NCBI GenBank assembly: GCA_000817085.1
Contig: JUEM01000002.1
Location: 24,796 to 88,795 of the forward strand
Length of the DNA: 64,000 bases
Reading direction: 5' to 3'
From: a marine actinobacterium MedAcidi-G1
GTDB taxonomy: Bacteria; Actinomycetota; Acidimicrobiia; Acidimicrobiales; MedAcidi-G1
The position numbers and the translations under genes are program-made. Below the pieces are notes generated by a model. It did no database searches and had not been told where the DNA came from. It saw nothing but the letters and a program-made list of their open reading frames with translations. Below, piece after piece: positions 9,535-18,767 of the stretch (the first letter of the stretch is position 1; each line of letters starts with the position of its first letter).

Positions 9535-10407
9535 TCAGTTTTCTTCTTGTGAACGAAGAAAATTCTGTAACTCCTCAGCAAGATCGTCACCTGAAGGCAA
9601 GCTCTCATCAGGGCTATTGAGTTGATCATAAGCAAGTTCTAATTTTTCTATCATTGTTAGGTGCTCTTCGTTGCTGCCAATCAGTTGATCTAAATGACTC
9701 CTAGTATTCAAAGCTTTTCGGTCGAGTTGTAAATCTTGACTGTAAATACCAGAGATACTTCGCAGACCCTCCAATAGCTCAACTGCAGCAGGCGGGTAGG
9801 GTCCAGTTGAGAGATAGTGGGGGACTTGAGCCCAGAGACCTATAGAAGGAATTCCAGTTTTAGAAACTTCGTTTTCAATCACAGCTTGAAGCCCGGCAGG
9901 GACTTTGACAGAGGCTGTAACAAAATCCAGTTTTTTGGCCATTTCAGAAGAGCTTGCTGTGCAAGAAAGTCTAGTTGGTCTGGTATGCGGCACTGCAGCA
10001 GGGTACGCTCCGAGTCCTACTACTAGAGAGACAGCAAGATCGTGGCAAATATTTGTCACAGCCTGAGCAAAAATTTTCCATCCATGATCTGGTTCCGGAC
10101 CGTGCAATATGCAAGCATCAGGTCCTTCCAACCCTTCGATATGAGAAAGCTCTATCAAAGGCCATTCCAAATTCTCCACTACACCATTATTTAAATTAAG
10201 AATAGGTCTACGAGCACGATGATCTAGAAGCTTGTCTGTGTTGAATTTTACTATCGGGTGAGTTTGGGCTTTTGATAATAGTGAGTCTTTTACACTGCGA
10301 GCAATTCCAGATGAGTCTATCCAGCCATCTAGAGCCAAAATCAAAACAGGTTCTTGAAGTTCTTTAAGTTGAATGAATTCGAAAAGATTCTCTTGATTAT
10401 TTTCCAT
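9535..10407 (-). CDS. PAC2 family protein
   Basis: A 290-residue protein of the PAC2 family, related to eukaryotic proteasome-assembly chaperones and widespread in Actinobacteria. Recognised by the opening strand PVLILALDGWIDSSG, the ILHGPEPDHGW block and the conserved VVGLGAYPAAVPHTRP motif, followed by GLWAQVPHYLS. The C-terminal 70 residues are a charged helical tail. The cellular role is not settled; in organisms with a Pup-proteasome it is often suspected to be linked to it. It follows the APH-like kinase gene by 4 bases on the same strand. Confidence 0.85.
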   Translation of the reverse strand: MENNQENLFEFIQLKELQEPVLILALDGWIDSSGIARSVKDSLLSKAQTHPIVKFNTDKLLDHRARRPILNLNNGVVENLEWPLIELSHIEGLEGPDACILHGPEPDHGWKIFAQAVTNICHDLAVSLVVGLGAYPAAVPHTRPTRLSCTASSSEMAKKLDFVTASVKVPAGLQAVIENEVSKTGIPSIGLWAQVPHYLSTGPYPPAAVELLEGLRSISGIYSQDLQLDRKALNTRSHLDQLIGSNEEHLTMIEKLELAYDQLNSPDESLPSGDDLAEELQNFLRSQEEN

Positions 10408-10411
10408 CTGT

Positions 10412-11440
10412 TCAATCTTTCAAAAAATCTTGGAATGTCGAGTTAGCTAAGTCAATTAGAAGAAGAACGCGTTCTCCAAAAACTTCAATAGCTGCGGCAT
10501 CGGCTTCACTGCCCATTACTCCTGCCGCATATCTTGTATAAACACCTTCAAGTATGCAAGCAAGTCTCCAATAAGCAAATGATATATAAAAATCTAATTT
10601 TGAAAGGTCTCTTTCACTCAAGTCGTCGTAAAGGTCATGCACCTCCCTAGGGGTAGGGAAACCCTCAACTGACATTGCTTGTGTTTCCATACCTGTAAGA
10701 TCATTTGAATAGGAAATAATTGCTGCAAGGTCTGAAAGAACGTCACCTAATGTGCAAAGTTCCCAGTCTAAAACCGCAGCCACTTCACCCGTTTCTGTCA
10801 TGATCGTATTATCTAATCTGTAGTCGCCATGCACTATCCCGACACCTTGCTGTTCAGGAATATTTCTCAAAAGTTTGTCATGAACTTCGAAAACACCTGA
10901 TATTTGTCTATTAGTAGATTGTTCAAATTGTGCTTTCCAGCGTTTGAGCTGGCGTTCGATATAAGCATCTTTTCTAGCTAAGTTTCCAAGTCCTACTTGG
11001 TCAACGTCTACTGCATGTAAAGAAACAAGTGTTCCTAAGAGAGATTCACCCATTTTCTTTCGAGCTGAGAAGGATTGGGATCGTGCAATTTCAGCGTCAC
11101 GTACCACTACTCCTTCCACAAAATCCATTACATAAAAAGGGGCGTCGTTTATCTCTGTGTCTTCACAAAGACCAACTACTTTGGGAACTGGGACGTCACT
11201 TTCAGCGAGTGCTTTAATTACTCGGTATTCACGGCTCATATCATGTGCAGTTGCAAGAACATGTCCTAGCGGAGGGCGTCTAAGAACCCATTTTCGACCT
11301 GATTCTTCCATGACTGTATAAGTCAAATTAGAGTGACCTCCAATAATTTGGTGATACTCGAGCTCACCTTCAACCCCGTTCACATGTATATCTAACCATT
11401 TTCGCACCTCATTTTTTCTTATACCCGGAGTTGTATTCAT
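10412..11440 (-). CDS. Phosphotransferase of APH/choline-kinase fold (ACAD10-N-like)
   Basis: A 342-residue protein with a kinase-like fold. It has a glycine-rich GGHSNLTY loop, the KWVLRRPP strand, the catalytic HGDYRLDN motif and the metal-binding LDWELCTLGD motif. This matches the aminoglycoside phosphotransferase-like domain found fused to or beside acyl-CoA dehydrogenases (ACAD10/11), which phosphorylates 4-hydroxy acids or related groups. No acyl-CoA dehydrogenase is adjacent here. ATG 11440 has a TACCGT hexamer six bases upstream and no ribosome binding site. Confidence 0.82.
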   Translation of the reverse strand: MNTTPGIRKNEVRKWLDIHVNGVEGELEYHQIIGGHSNLTYTVMEESGRKWVLRRPPLGHVLATAHDMSREYRVIKALAESDVPVPKVVGLCEDTEINDAPFYVMDFVEGVVVRDAEIARSQSFSARKKMGESLLGTLVSLHAVDVDQVGLGNLARKDAYIERQLKRWKAQFEQSTNRQISGVFEVHDKLLRNIPEQQGVGIVHGDYRLDNTIMTETGEVAAVLDWELCTLGDVLSDLAAIISYSNDLTGMETQAMSVEGFPTPREVHDLYDDLSERDLSKLDFYISFAYWRLACILEGVYTRYAAGVMGSEADAAAIEVFGERVLLLIDLANSTFQDFLKD

Positions 11441-11446
11441 GCTCAG

Positions 11447-11452
11447 ACGGTA
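11447..11452 (-). promoter_or_regulatory. Candidate -10 box for a leaderless APH-like/PAC2 transcript
   Basis: On the minus strand TACCGT is followed by six bases (CTGAGC) and then ATG 11440, with no Shine-Dalgarno sequence. Confidence 0.4.
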
Positions 11453-11518
11453 GTGGAGGAAAGAGGATCTCTCTACCCTAAAGGTAAGGAAATTTGTTTT
11501 CTTGTTTGGTGGATGAAG

Positions 11519-12226
11519 ATGACTCTTGAAGTAGCTGATAGTGATTTTGAAAAAGAAGTATTAGAACGCTCGGAAAATACTCCGGTGGTAGTTGACCTCT
11601 GGGCGCCATGGTGTGGTCCGTGTAAGAGCTTAGGTCCAATACTTGAAAGAGTTATAGAAGAGACAAATGGGAAAGTTGTTCTTGCCAAGGTAAACATTGA
11701 TGAAAACCCCGGCGTTGCAGGAGCATTTAAGGTTCAGTCAATTCCGGCTGTTTTCGCAATACATAATAAAGATGTTGTCAGCAGTTTTGTTGGAGCACAA
11801 GGTGAAGACGCTGTAAGGGATTTTGTTCAAAAACTCCTTCCCTCTGAAGAAATGACAGAATTAGAGAAACTAATTAACAGTGGAGACGAGCTGTCCCTCA
11901 GGAAAGCTCTGGAAATAGAGGCAGATAATCCGGTAGCAGTTACGAGTCTCGCACAACTACTTGTTGCGAGAAATGAAGATGGGGACAAAGAGGAGGCGAT
12001 AAAATTTCTTGAAAAAATACCTGAGAGCCCTGAAACGAGAAGAGTATTAGCGATAGCACGTCTCGAAAATGTAGGCGACATTGATTCGGAATTAACTGAA
12101 TTGATTGCAAAAGTAAAAACAGACGAGGATGCAAGGGATAGGTTCGTAGATTTACTTGAATTATTAGGTCCTGATGATCCAAGAACAAGCGCATGGAGAC
12201 AACGCTTAACATCCGCTCTTTTTTAA
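11519..12226 (+). CDS. Thioredoxin-domain protein with TPR-like C-terminus (YbbN/CnoX-like)
   Basis: A 235-residue protein. The N-terminal thioredoxin domain has the active site WCGPC (C32, C35) and the cis-proline at P76 (SIPAVF). After about residue 108 come helical repeats resembling the TPR part of YbbN/CnoX, a holdase that protects proteins during oxidative stress. Unlike the E. coli protein, which has lost the CxxC activity, this one keeps both cysteines. The frame is open from GTG 11453. ATG 11519 is preferred since GGTGG stands six bases upstream, and ATG 11513 is a close alternative. Confidence 0.85.
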   Translation: MTLEVADSDFEKEVLERSENTPVVVDLWAPWCGPCKSLGPILERVIEETNGKVVLAKVNIDENPGVAGAFKVQSIPAVFAIHNKDVVSSFVGAQGEDAVRDFVQKLLPSEEMTELEKLINSGDELSLRKALEIEADNPVAVTSLAQLLVARNEDGDKEEAIKFLEKIPESPETRRVLAIARLENVGDIDSELTELIAKVKTDEDARDRFVDLLELLGPDDPRTSAWRQRLTSALF

Positions 12227-12245
12227 TGACAGAAAGCAAAAAACT

Positions 12246-12704
12246 GTGGCTAAAGATATGAAAATTGAGATCCCAGCAGTGGAAGGTTTCTTCACTGTTG
12301 AAGAAGAAGCACATTTGATAGGTGGTCGTTTTAAAAAATCTGGAAGTTATTGTTTTCCAAAAGATCTTGGAGGTTCTGACCCCAATTTTCCTGAAGATGA
12401 AGTGGAAGAAGTTCTTTTAAGCAGATTTGGAAAAATTTGGTCCTATACAAATAGTGTCTACCCTCCACCGCCGCCTTTCATAGCGGCTGATCCTTATGAA
12501 CCTATTGTTATTGCAGCGGTAGAATTAGAAGAAGAAAAAATAGTGATAATAGGTCAGGTAGTAAATGGTTACAGAGTTGAAGATCTAAGCATAGGCATGT
12601 CAGTTGAAGTAAAAGTTGGGACTTTGTATGAAGATTCTGAAAATCGTTACTTGACTTGGATGTGGAAGCCATTGTTAGAAGAGCAGAAACAGGATAAGAG
12701 TTAG
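12246..12704 (+). CDS. OB-fold protein (DUF35-like partner of thiolase)
   Basis: A 152-residue protein whose second half (about 75-150) is the acyl-CoA-associated OB-fold typical of DUF35/ChsH2-like proteins: IVIAAVELEEEKIVIIGQVV followed by LSIGMSVEVKV and a YLTWMWKP end. The N-terminal part normally carries a four-cysteine zinc ribbon; here only Cys36 remains (GSYCFPKD), so the zinc site looks lost. It starts at GTG 12246 and ends 2 bases before a thiolase-fold gene, the standard pairing in which the OB-fold protein binds and supports the thiolase-like catalytic subunit. Confidence 0.78.
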   Translation: MAKDMKIEIPAVEGFFTVEEEAHLIGGRFKKSGSYCFPKDLGGSDPNFPEDEVEEVLLSRFGKIWSYTNSVYPPPPPFIAADPYEPIVIAAVELEEEKIVIIGQVVNGYRVEDLSIGMSVEVKVGTLYEDSENRYLTWMWKPLLEEQKQDKS

Positions 12705-12706
12705 AA

Positions 12707-13894
12707 ATGGAAGATATAGCGATATTGGGAGCTGGAATGCACCCGTGGGGTAAATGGGGTCGCAATTTCGTTGAATATGGAACCGTTGCTGCGAAGAAGG
12801 CTTTAGATGATGCCCGAGTCGAATGGAGCGAAGTCGGTTTTATTTCTGGAGCAATAACCGTTAGATGCGGTTACCCCGGTTATGTCGCTGGATCAACCAT
12901 GGCTCGTGCTTTAGGTTTCAATGGAACCCAAGTGGCTAGCTCGTATGCAGCTTGCGCTTCGGGTGCTACTGCTCTTTCTGTCGCCCGTGGACAGATTCTT
13001 TCTGGCGCATGTGATGTAGCTCTAGTTGTTGGAGCTGACACCACGCCAGACGGATTTCTTGCTCCTAATGCTGGAACTAGAACTGACGACACTGATTGGC
13101 TTCGCTTTCATATGGTTGGAGCAACTAATCCCGTCTATTTCGGTTTACATGCTAGACGACGCATGGAATTGTACGGAGCGACTCAGGAAGACTTCGCTCT
13201 AGTCAAAGTCAAAAATAGTAAGCATGCAGTATTCAATCAAAATGCACGATTTAACAAAGAGTACGCACTGGAAGATGTCTATAACTCTCCCGTGGTATCT
13301 GATCCATTAAGACTTTTAGAGATATGTACAACAAGTGATGGTGGAGCGGCAGTCGTAGTTTCTTCTCTTGATTATGCTAAATCGATAGGAGTGTCTGATC
13401 CGGTTCGAATATCAGCGATTGCTTTAAATACTCCTACTTACCCAGATCCTCTAATAGACCTACCGTATTTAGCAACTGACTCTTCGGCGAGTACCCTTCC
13501 AAGCGAAACAGGGTTCAAGGAATCAATTGGAAAATACGTTTACGAAGAAGCAGGGGTCGGGCCAGAAGATGTAGATGTTGCCGAAGTCTATGATCTGGCA
13601 TCCTCTATGGAGCTTGACTGGTACGAACAGCTTGGATTTTGTCAACCCGGTGAAGCAGAGACTCTTTTACGAGATGGAAGCACTTCGATTGGAGGAAGGA
13701 TCCCAGTAAATCCAAGCGGTGGACTTGGAGCATTTGGAGAAGCCGTTCCAGCTCAAGCCATCGCTCAAGTGTGTGAAGTTAACTGGCAGCTTTCCCAGCG
13801 AGCAGGAAATCGACAAGTCGAAGGTGCCAGAATAGGCATTACAGCAAATCAAGGTCTGTTCGGACACGGTTCTTCAGTCTTGCTTAGAAGGTAG
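12707..13894 (+). CDS. Thiolase-fold protein (lipid-transfer-protein/Ltp type)
   Basis: A 395-residue thiolase superfamily protein of the lipid-transfer-protein branch. The nucleophile-type Cys is C83 in AACASGATAL. The later GHP motif, which gives a catalytic His in true thiolases, is replaced by GEAVPA after NPSGGLGAF. The final cysteine loop is NQGLFGHGSS, without cysteine. It therefore may act as an aldolase, like the steroid-degradation Ltp2 enzymes that also pair with an OB-fold partner, or as a modified thiolase. It is co-transcribed with the OB-fold gene just upstream. Confidence 0.8.
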   Translation: MEDIAILGAGMHPWGKWGRNFVEYGTVAAKKALDDARVEWSEVGFISGAITVRCGYPGYVAGSTMARALGFNGTQVASSYAACASGATALSVARGQILSGACDVALVVGADTTPDGFLAPNAGTRTDDTDWLRFHMVGATNPVYFGLHARRRMELYGATQEDFALVKVKNSKHAVFNQNARFNKEYALEDVYNSPVVSDPLRLLEICTTSDGGAAVVVSSLDYAKSIGVSDPVRISAIALNTPTYPDPLIDLPYLATDSSASTLPSETGFKESIGKYVYEEAGVGPEDVDVAEVYDLASSMELDWYEQLGFCQPGEAETLLRDGSTSIGGRIPVNPSGGLGAFGEAVPAQAIAQVCEVNWQLSQRAGNRQVEGARIGITANQGLFGHGSSVLLRR

Positions 13895-13934
13895 TGTCTG
13901 TAACATATTAAATAGTGAAATGGAGTAGTGAAGT

Positions 13935-14675
13935 ATGTCAGTGCATGAAACTATAGATAATGGAATAGCGATTCTAACTATGGATAATCCGCCTGTTAAT
14001 GCACTTAATAGCACAGATGCGTACTTCATTGCAGAAAAAATCTGTTCCTATAGCAACCAAAAAAATAATATTAAAGTCGTTTTACTGCGCTCTTCTGGTA
14101 ATGGTTTCTGTGCAGGAGTAGATATTAAAGAAATGCAAGGTCTTCCAGAAAATGAAGGTATTTTGAAAGCTAATCATTCCTGTTATGAGATGGCCGACGC
14201 AATACATAACTCAAAAATACCTGTCATAGTAGCAGTAAATGGTCACTGTCTGGGGAGTGGAATTTTGATAGCCGGTAGCGCTGATATCGTCATAGCTTCC
14301 GATGATGCTACTTTTGGTCTTCCTGAAGTAGACAATGGAGCGCTCGGCGGTGCAAGTCACCTTATGCGTTTGGTTCCTCCCCAGAAAGCAAGGTGGATGC
14401 TTTACACCTGTGAGACTGCGACCGCTCAAGAGCTATTTTCTTACGGATCGGTTCTTCAAGTGGTGGAAAGTGAAAAACTTGAAAATACTTCTATGGAGGC
14501 TGCTACAAAGATCGCAGAAAAAAATGGAACATTAATACAAGCGGCAAAAGCCTCATTTGACGCTATTGAAGAAACGAATCTTTCGAAGCGTTACAGGCTA
14601 GAACAAGGTTATACATTCGAGATGAACCTATTGGGCATAGGCGATCAAGCTCGTGACGCATTTTTGGATAAATAA
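13935..14675 (+). CDS. Enoyl-CoA hydratase/isomerase (crotonase) family protein
   Basis: A 246-residue crotonase-fold protein. CoA and oxyanion-hole elements are present (FCAGVD at 58-63, LGSG at 106-109). Of the two catalytic glutamates of enoyl-CoA hydratase, only the second is kept (E131 in LPEVD); the first position sits in GSGILIAG and is hydrophobic. This argues for an isomerase or another crotonase activity rather than standard hydration. GGAG lies ahead of the ATG at 13935. It follows the OB-fold/thiolase pair by 40 bases and is likely in the same transcript. Confidence 0.8.
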   Translation: MSVHETIDNGIAILTMDNPPVNALNSTDAYFIAEKICSYSNQKNNIKVVLLRSSGNGFCAGVDIKEMQGLPENEGILKANHSCYEMADAIHNSKIPVIVAVNGHCLGSGILIAGSADIVIASDDATFGLPEVDNGALGGASHLMRLVPPQKARWMLYTCETATAQELFSYGSVLQVVESEKLENTSMEAATKIAEKNGTLIQAAKASFDAIEETNLSKRYRLEQGYTFEMNLLGIGDQARDAFLDK

Positions 14676-14692
14676 GAATTAGGTATTGCTCA

Positions 14693-15517
14693 ATGAATGA
14701 TGTATCCCTCGTGATCATGGCAGCTGGACTGGGAAGTAGGTTCGGAGCACCCAAGCAACTGGTGCCAGTCGGCCCAAAAAATGAAATTTTTCTTGATTAT
14801 GCAATTCGAGAAGCGATAGAACTAGAAATAAAAAAAATAGTAATAGTTACTCGTAGTATCTTAAATAAACAGCTAAAAAAGCATCTCCTTCAGTACCAGC
14901 AAAATAATTTACTTATTGAAATCGTTCATCAGGATTCTTTTGAACCAAAACGCGATAAGCCATGGGGGACAGGACACGCGGTTGTAACAGCTTTAGATGA
15001 AACAGACGGCCCGATTATTGTCATGAATGCAGATGACTATTATGGGCCCACAGCGTTAAGGCAGATTCTTAGCGGATTTGATGGTATAAACCCGGCGATT
15101 CTAGCCTTTCAGATAAAGAACACGATTCCTGAAAATGGAAGTGTGTCACGGGGAATTCTTTCAGTAGAGAACGAAAAACTTTTGAGCATTGAAGAAACAC
15201 ACGAAATAAGAAACGAAGAGAATCTAATTAGAAGTAGGGATCAAGAGTCAATCTCTAGCGAAACTTATGTTTCGATGAATCTATGGGCGCTGCCGTCGAA
15301 AAGTTTAAAGTTGCTCAAAAAGCAATGGGATATTTTTGTAGGCCTGCATTCTTCAGAGGAAGAATCAGAGTTTCTTTTACCTTTGGCAATTGAAGAGCAA
15401 CGGTTAAATAACGACATTGAAATAGATGTGATTAGAAGCAGCGAGTCGTGGATCGGGGTTACAAATCCTGAAGACTTAAAAGTGGCGAGAAGTAACCTAG
15501 CGAAAATTAACGAGTAA
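14693..15517 (+). CDS. Sugar-phosphate nucleotidyltransferase-like protein
   Basis: A 274-residue protein with a GT-A nucleotidyltransferase fold. The signature MAAGLGSRFGAPKQL (residues 9-23) is the nucleotide-binding loop, WGTGHAV is a substrate loop and MNADDYYG supplies the metal-binding aspartates. It would transfer a nucleotide to a sugar phosphate, but the sugar is not evident. It lacks the C-terminal left-handed helix of GlmU-type enzymes. It is out of context among lipid-type genes and could feed the envelope locus downstream. Confidence 0.78.
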   Translation: MNDVSLVIMAAGLGSRFGAPKQLVPVGPKNEIFLDYAIREAIELEIKKIVIVTRSILNKQLKKHLLQYQQNNLLIEIVHQDSFEPKRDKPWGTGHAVVTALDETDGPIIVMNADDYYGPTALRQILSGFDGINPAILAFQIKNTIPENGSVSRGILSVENEKLLSIEETHEIRNEENLIRSRDQESISSETYVSMNLWALPSKSLKLLKKQWDIFVGLHSSEEESEFLLPLAIEEQRLNNDIEIDVIRSSESWIGVTNPEDLKVARSNLAKINE

Positions 15518-15528
15518 TTGGAGTAAGA

Positions 15529-16500
15529 ATGTTTGTATTACGTTTTGATTTACGTGTTCCACCTTTTGTGGAGACCTTGACCCATGGTGATCAATACCGA
15601 GAGTTTTTTAAAATGGTTCAGTGGGCTGATGACAAGGGCTTTGCAGCAGTTGTTCTTTCAGAACATCACGGCACAGAAGACGGATATATGAATTCGCCTC
15701 TGTTATTAGCGGGGAGTGTGTTAGGGGCAACGAATAATCTTTTTTGTTCTGTCTCTGCTTTGCTATTACCTTTACATGACCAGATCAGAATTGCAGAAGA
15801 AATAGCAACTGTAGACTTGATTGCTCCCGGGAGATTTAACGTTGTAATGGGTATTGGATACAGAGAGTCAGAGTTTGAAATGTTTGCTAAGAACAGAAAA
15901 ACTCGTGGTAAAGATACTGAGAACGCTATCAGAACAATTCTCACTGCCTTAGAAGGTGAACCTTTTGAATACGAAGGAAGAGAAGTGCTTATTAGCCCTA
16001 AGCCAGTTTCAGCGCCAAGTTCCTTAATTTCTGTTGGCGGTTCAGTCGAAATATCAGCGATACGAGCAGCGAACTTAGGGTTACCATTTGTACCAGCGGT
16101 TAGAGATGAATCTTTGGAAACTGCTTATTATAAGAAAGCAAAAGAGATTGGCTACGAAAGTCCCATGTGCATGATGCCTTCTGGTCCCGGGATGGTGATG
16201 GTGAGTGAAGATCCAGAAAAACTATGGAACGAGATAGGGGAGAATCTTTTATACGACGCCATGGCATATGCTGCATGGCAATATAACGATCAAAGATCTT
16301 CATGGCATGTAGAAGGAACAAGTACTGATGAGTTGAAAAAAGGGGGCCAGCATTTAATTGTCACACCTCAAGAGTGTGTGGATCTTGTAAGAAATGATGG
16401 CGCAGTAGTTTTACATCCACTAGTCGGGGGAGTGGATCCAGGTATTGGGTGGGAAAGTTTGGAGCTAGTTGCTAATAAAGTAATTCCTGCTTTGAATTAA
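15529..16500 (+). CDS. LLM-class flavin/F420-dependent oxidoreductase
   Basis: A 323-residue luciferase-like protein. Recognisable parts are [20 protein letters not shown] near the start, the [20 protein letters not shown] motif and the [13 protein letters not shown] loop. This branch (bacterial luciferase alpha-like) normally uses FMN or F420 for oxidation of an unknown substrate. GGAG (TTGGAGTAAGA) precedes ATG 15529. It differs clearly from the LLM protein at 4401-5372. It sits between the nucleotidyltransferase and a crotonase gene on the same strand. Confidence 0.8.
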   Translation: MFVLRFDLRVPPFVETLTHGDQYREFFKMVQWADDKGFAAVVLSEHHGTEDGYMNSPLLLAGSVLGATNNLFCSVSALLLPLHDQIRIAEEIATVDLIAPGRFNVVMGIGYRESEFEMFAKNRKTRGKDTENAIRTILTALEGEPFEYEGREVLISPKPVSAPSSLISVGGSVEISAIRAANLGLPFVPAVRDESLETAYYKKAKEIGYESPMCMMPSGPGMVMVSEDPEKLWNEIGENLLYDAMAYAAWQYNDQRSSWHVEGTSTDELKKGGQHLIVTPQECVDLVRNDGAVVLHPLVGGVDPGIGWESLELVANKVIPALN

Positions 16501-16540
16501 AGCAGACGAAATATATTTAAACGATTTGTTAGGGAGAAAA

Positions 16541-17341
16541 ATGAGCGATTTGACTGTAGAAAAAGATGGATCAATCTTACTTCTAACAATGAATAGGCCA
16601 AGTCGTCAAAATGCAATGACTCTTCCCATGTTCGCCCGACTAGCTGATGCTTGGGAAATGATAGATGAGGATTTAGACATCCGAGTTTGTATTTTGACAG
16701 GAGCTGATGGAAATTTTTCCTCAGGAATGGATTTGCGATCGCTCTCAGGTGATAGTGAAAACACAGATGATTATGACGTTAGTGAACGTATGGAAAAAGA
16801 AGGTTCGGATTTTATTTATAGAGGTTTATTGAAAACAAAGCACCCTAGAGTTCCTCTGATAGCTGCTGTGGAGGGAAATGCTATTGCTGGAGGAACGGAG
16901 ATCCTCCAAGGAACTGACATAAGAGTAGCTGGAAAATCAGCTGTTTTCGGCGTCTCTGAAGTCAAATGGTCTTTATACCCAATGGGTGGATCGGCAGTTC
17001 GACTTGCACGGCAGATACCTTTTACAGAAGCCGCAGACATACTTTTAACAGGAAAGCATATAACAGCTGAAGAAGCTAAGAATCTTGGCTTAGTCGGTCA
17101 TTTAGTAGACGATGGCAACGCACTGGATAAATCTATGGAAATAGCTAAGACTATTAGTGAAAACGGCCCGCTCGCTGTTGAGGCTGTTTTGCGAACTCTT
17201 AGAGAGACGAGCGGAATGACAGAAAAAGAGGCCTTTGAATTCGAAGATCCAATCGGTAAGGAAGTATTTGCCTCAGAAGACGCAAAAGAAGGCCCTAAAG
17301 CATTTTCGCAGAAAAGAACGCCCGATTTTAAACGTTCCTGA
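16541..17341 (+). CDS. Enoyl-CoA hydratase family protein
   Basis: A 266-residue crotonase with the full catalytic set of an enoyl-CoA hydratase: oxyanion elements FSSGMD (59-64) and AIAGG (114-118), and glutamates E120 (GGTEIL) and E140 (VSEVKW). It would hydrate 2-enoyl-CoA in beta-oxidation-like chemistry. ATG 16541 has AGGGAG at 16531-16536; a reading frame open from 16526 is ignored. The stop codon abuts the stop of the convergent HAD gene with no spacer. Confidence 0.85.
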   Translation: MSDLTVEKDGSILLLTMNRPSRQNAMTLPMFARLADAWEMIDEDLDIRVCILTGADGNFSSGMDLRSLSGDSENTDDYDVSERMEKEGSDFIYRGLLKTKHPRVPLIAAVEGNAIAGGTEILQGTDIRVAGKSAVFGVSEVKWSLYPMGGSAVRLARQIPFTEAADILLTGKHITAEEAKNLGLVGHLVDDGNALDKSMEIAKTISENGPLAVEAVLRTLRETSGMTEKEAFEFEDPIGKEVFASEDAKEGPKAFSQKRTPDFKRS

Positions 17342-17995
17342 TTAGAAACGGTCTCTACCTTCTTCAAATCCTGGAAGTTGAGATTGGATTTCGAAACCCA
17401 TTTTTGTCGCCTCATCTAAGATTAAGTGTTCACAAGACTCCCAGTCATGTGCTCTTAGTCCCTCTAGATTTTGATTATAAGGGGCGTCAAAAATTATTAC
17501 CTTATTACCGGTAGATTCAAGTGCCTCAATGTTATGGGGAGCGTCGTCGATATATAAATGAGCTCCCACTTGTGGTTTGTCTCCTAAAAAACAAATATCT
17601 CTATACGGTATCTTTGTTTCATCTAGCCACTCGACCGTGTCGACAACTGCTTTAGCATGAGTCCAGTTTACGTAGAGGCGGTGAGTGATAATTCGAATCC
17701 AAACACCGGCATCAGAGAGTCTCCACAGAACTTCTGATGCTTGATCCATAGCGGGCATCTGTCTCATCATGTTGTACTCATCAACTGCCAGATGGTGCAA
17801 CTTTCTATACTCCTCAGTGCTTAGTCCCCATTCGCTGAAATCCCAAGAACGTTTAAGTGGAAGCTCGGATTGGTCTACCCCAAGTTCTTGAGCAGCAATT
17901 TCCCTAAATGCGGTTGTGTAGTCGGCGCATACACCATCTAGGTCGACACCTAGGACAAAAGGGGTTTCACTATGTTGGGTTTTTTTAGAAGCCAT
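17342..17995 (-). CDS. HAD-superfamily 5'-nucleotidase (NT5C-like)
   Basis: A 217-residue haloacid-dehalogenase fold protein. Motif I is DLDGVCADY (residues 17-25), motif II lies in RIITHRL, and motif III/IV in YRDICFLGDKP followed by LYIDDAPHNIE. This arrangement is typical of the deoxy-5'-nucleotidase (NT5C) group, which dephosphorylates (deoxy)nucleoside monophosphates. It lies 1 base after the SDR gene on the same strand and ends exactly where the convergent crotonase gene ends. Confidence 0.8.
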   Translation of the reverse strand: MASKKTQHSETPFVLGVDLDGVCADYTTAFREIAAQELGVDQSELPLKRSWDFSEWGLSTEEYRKLHHLAVDEYNMMRQMPAMDQASEVLWRLSDAGVWIRIITHRLYVNWTHAKAVVDTVEWLDETKIPYRDICFLGDKPQVGAHLYIDDAPHNIEALESTGNKVIIFDAPYNQNLEGLRAHDWESCEHLILDEATKMGFEIQSQLPGFEEGRDRF

Positions 17996-17996
17996 T

Positions 17997-18749
17997 TCAA
18001 CCTGCTGTTAGTCCACCATCGACCGCAATGACGGCTCCGTGTATTCTTCTGGCATCATCTGATACTAAAAAAGAAATCACATTTGAAATTTCTTCGGGTT
18101 CAGCCATTCCTCGAAAGCCCATATATGGTTTCACCAAATCCATGTTTATGTCTTCCGGTATAGAATAATTGTTAATAAGTGGAGTCTGGACACTACCAGG
18201 CGCTACAGCATTTATCCTGACACCAGTTTTGACGTATTCCATTGCCAATGACTTAGTCATGGCAATAACACCACCTTTAGTGGCAGAGTAAGCGACTGTA
18301 TAAGCCTGCCCCATGAGTCCTGAGCAGGAAGCAACATTGATCAAAGAACCGTTGCTTTCTATCAGGAAGGGTATTGCCGCCTGCGAGCACCAAAAAACTC
18401 CCGACAGGTTGACGCCAAGCATTTCATTCCAGGACGCTTCGGAAACTTCGGTAGCGTGTTCGCTTCTTGCAATTCCGGCAATATTCGCAAAGACATCGAT
18501 TCTGCCGTTTTTTTCAAATATTCGAGAGATAGTTGAATGACATTGTTCTCTTGAAGAAATATCAATTACATAAGTTTCACAAAGGTCTTTATTTAACTTA
18601 ATAACGCTTGACAATCCATCAAGGCCGGCAGCGTCTACATCCATCGCGGCAACCTTAAATCCCTGATTAAGCAAAGTAATTAAGGTTGCCTTTCCTATTC
18701 CGGAAGCGGCACCTGTTACCACAGCAACTTTAGGTTCATTTTTTGTCAT
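17997..18749 (-). CDS. Short-chain dehydrogenase/reductase (SDR)
   Basis: A 250-residue classical SDR with TGAASGIG (12-19), NIAG (89-92), and the triad S141, Y154, K158. The acidic D37 after the second strand favours NAD over NADP. It is similar in layout to 3-hydroxyacyl-CoA or 3-oxoacyl reductases, but substrate cannot be assigned. It is first of a two-gene minus-strand unit with the HAD nucleotidase and divergent from a hotdog thioesterase. Confidence 0.84.
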   Translation of the reverse strand: MTKNEPKVAVVTGAASGIGKATLITLLNQGFKVAAMDVDAAGLDGLSSVIKLNKDLCETYVIDISSREQCHSTISRIFEKNGRIDVFANIAGIARSEHATEVSEASWNEMLGVNLSGVFWCSQAAIPFLIESNGSLINVASCSGLMGQAYTVAYSATKGGVIAMTKSLAMEYVKTGVRINAVAPGSVQTPLINNYSIPEDINMDLVKPYMGFRGMAEPEEISNVISFLVSDDARRIHGAVIAVDGGLTAG

Positions 18750-18767
18750 AGAGAGTTTCTGCTTTCA

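Noticed and set aside
11940..12314. 124-codon open frame on the minus strand
   Set aside because: Lies antisense to the thioredoxin-TPR and OB-fold genes; composition is that of a shadow frame and there is no start signal.
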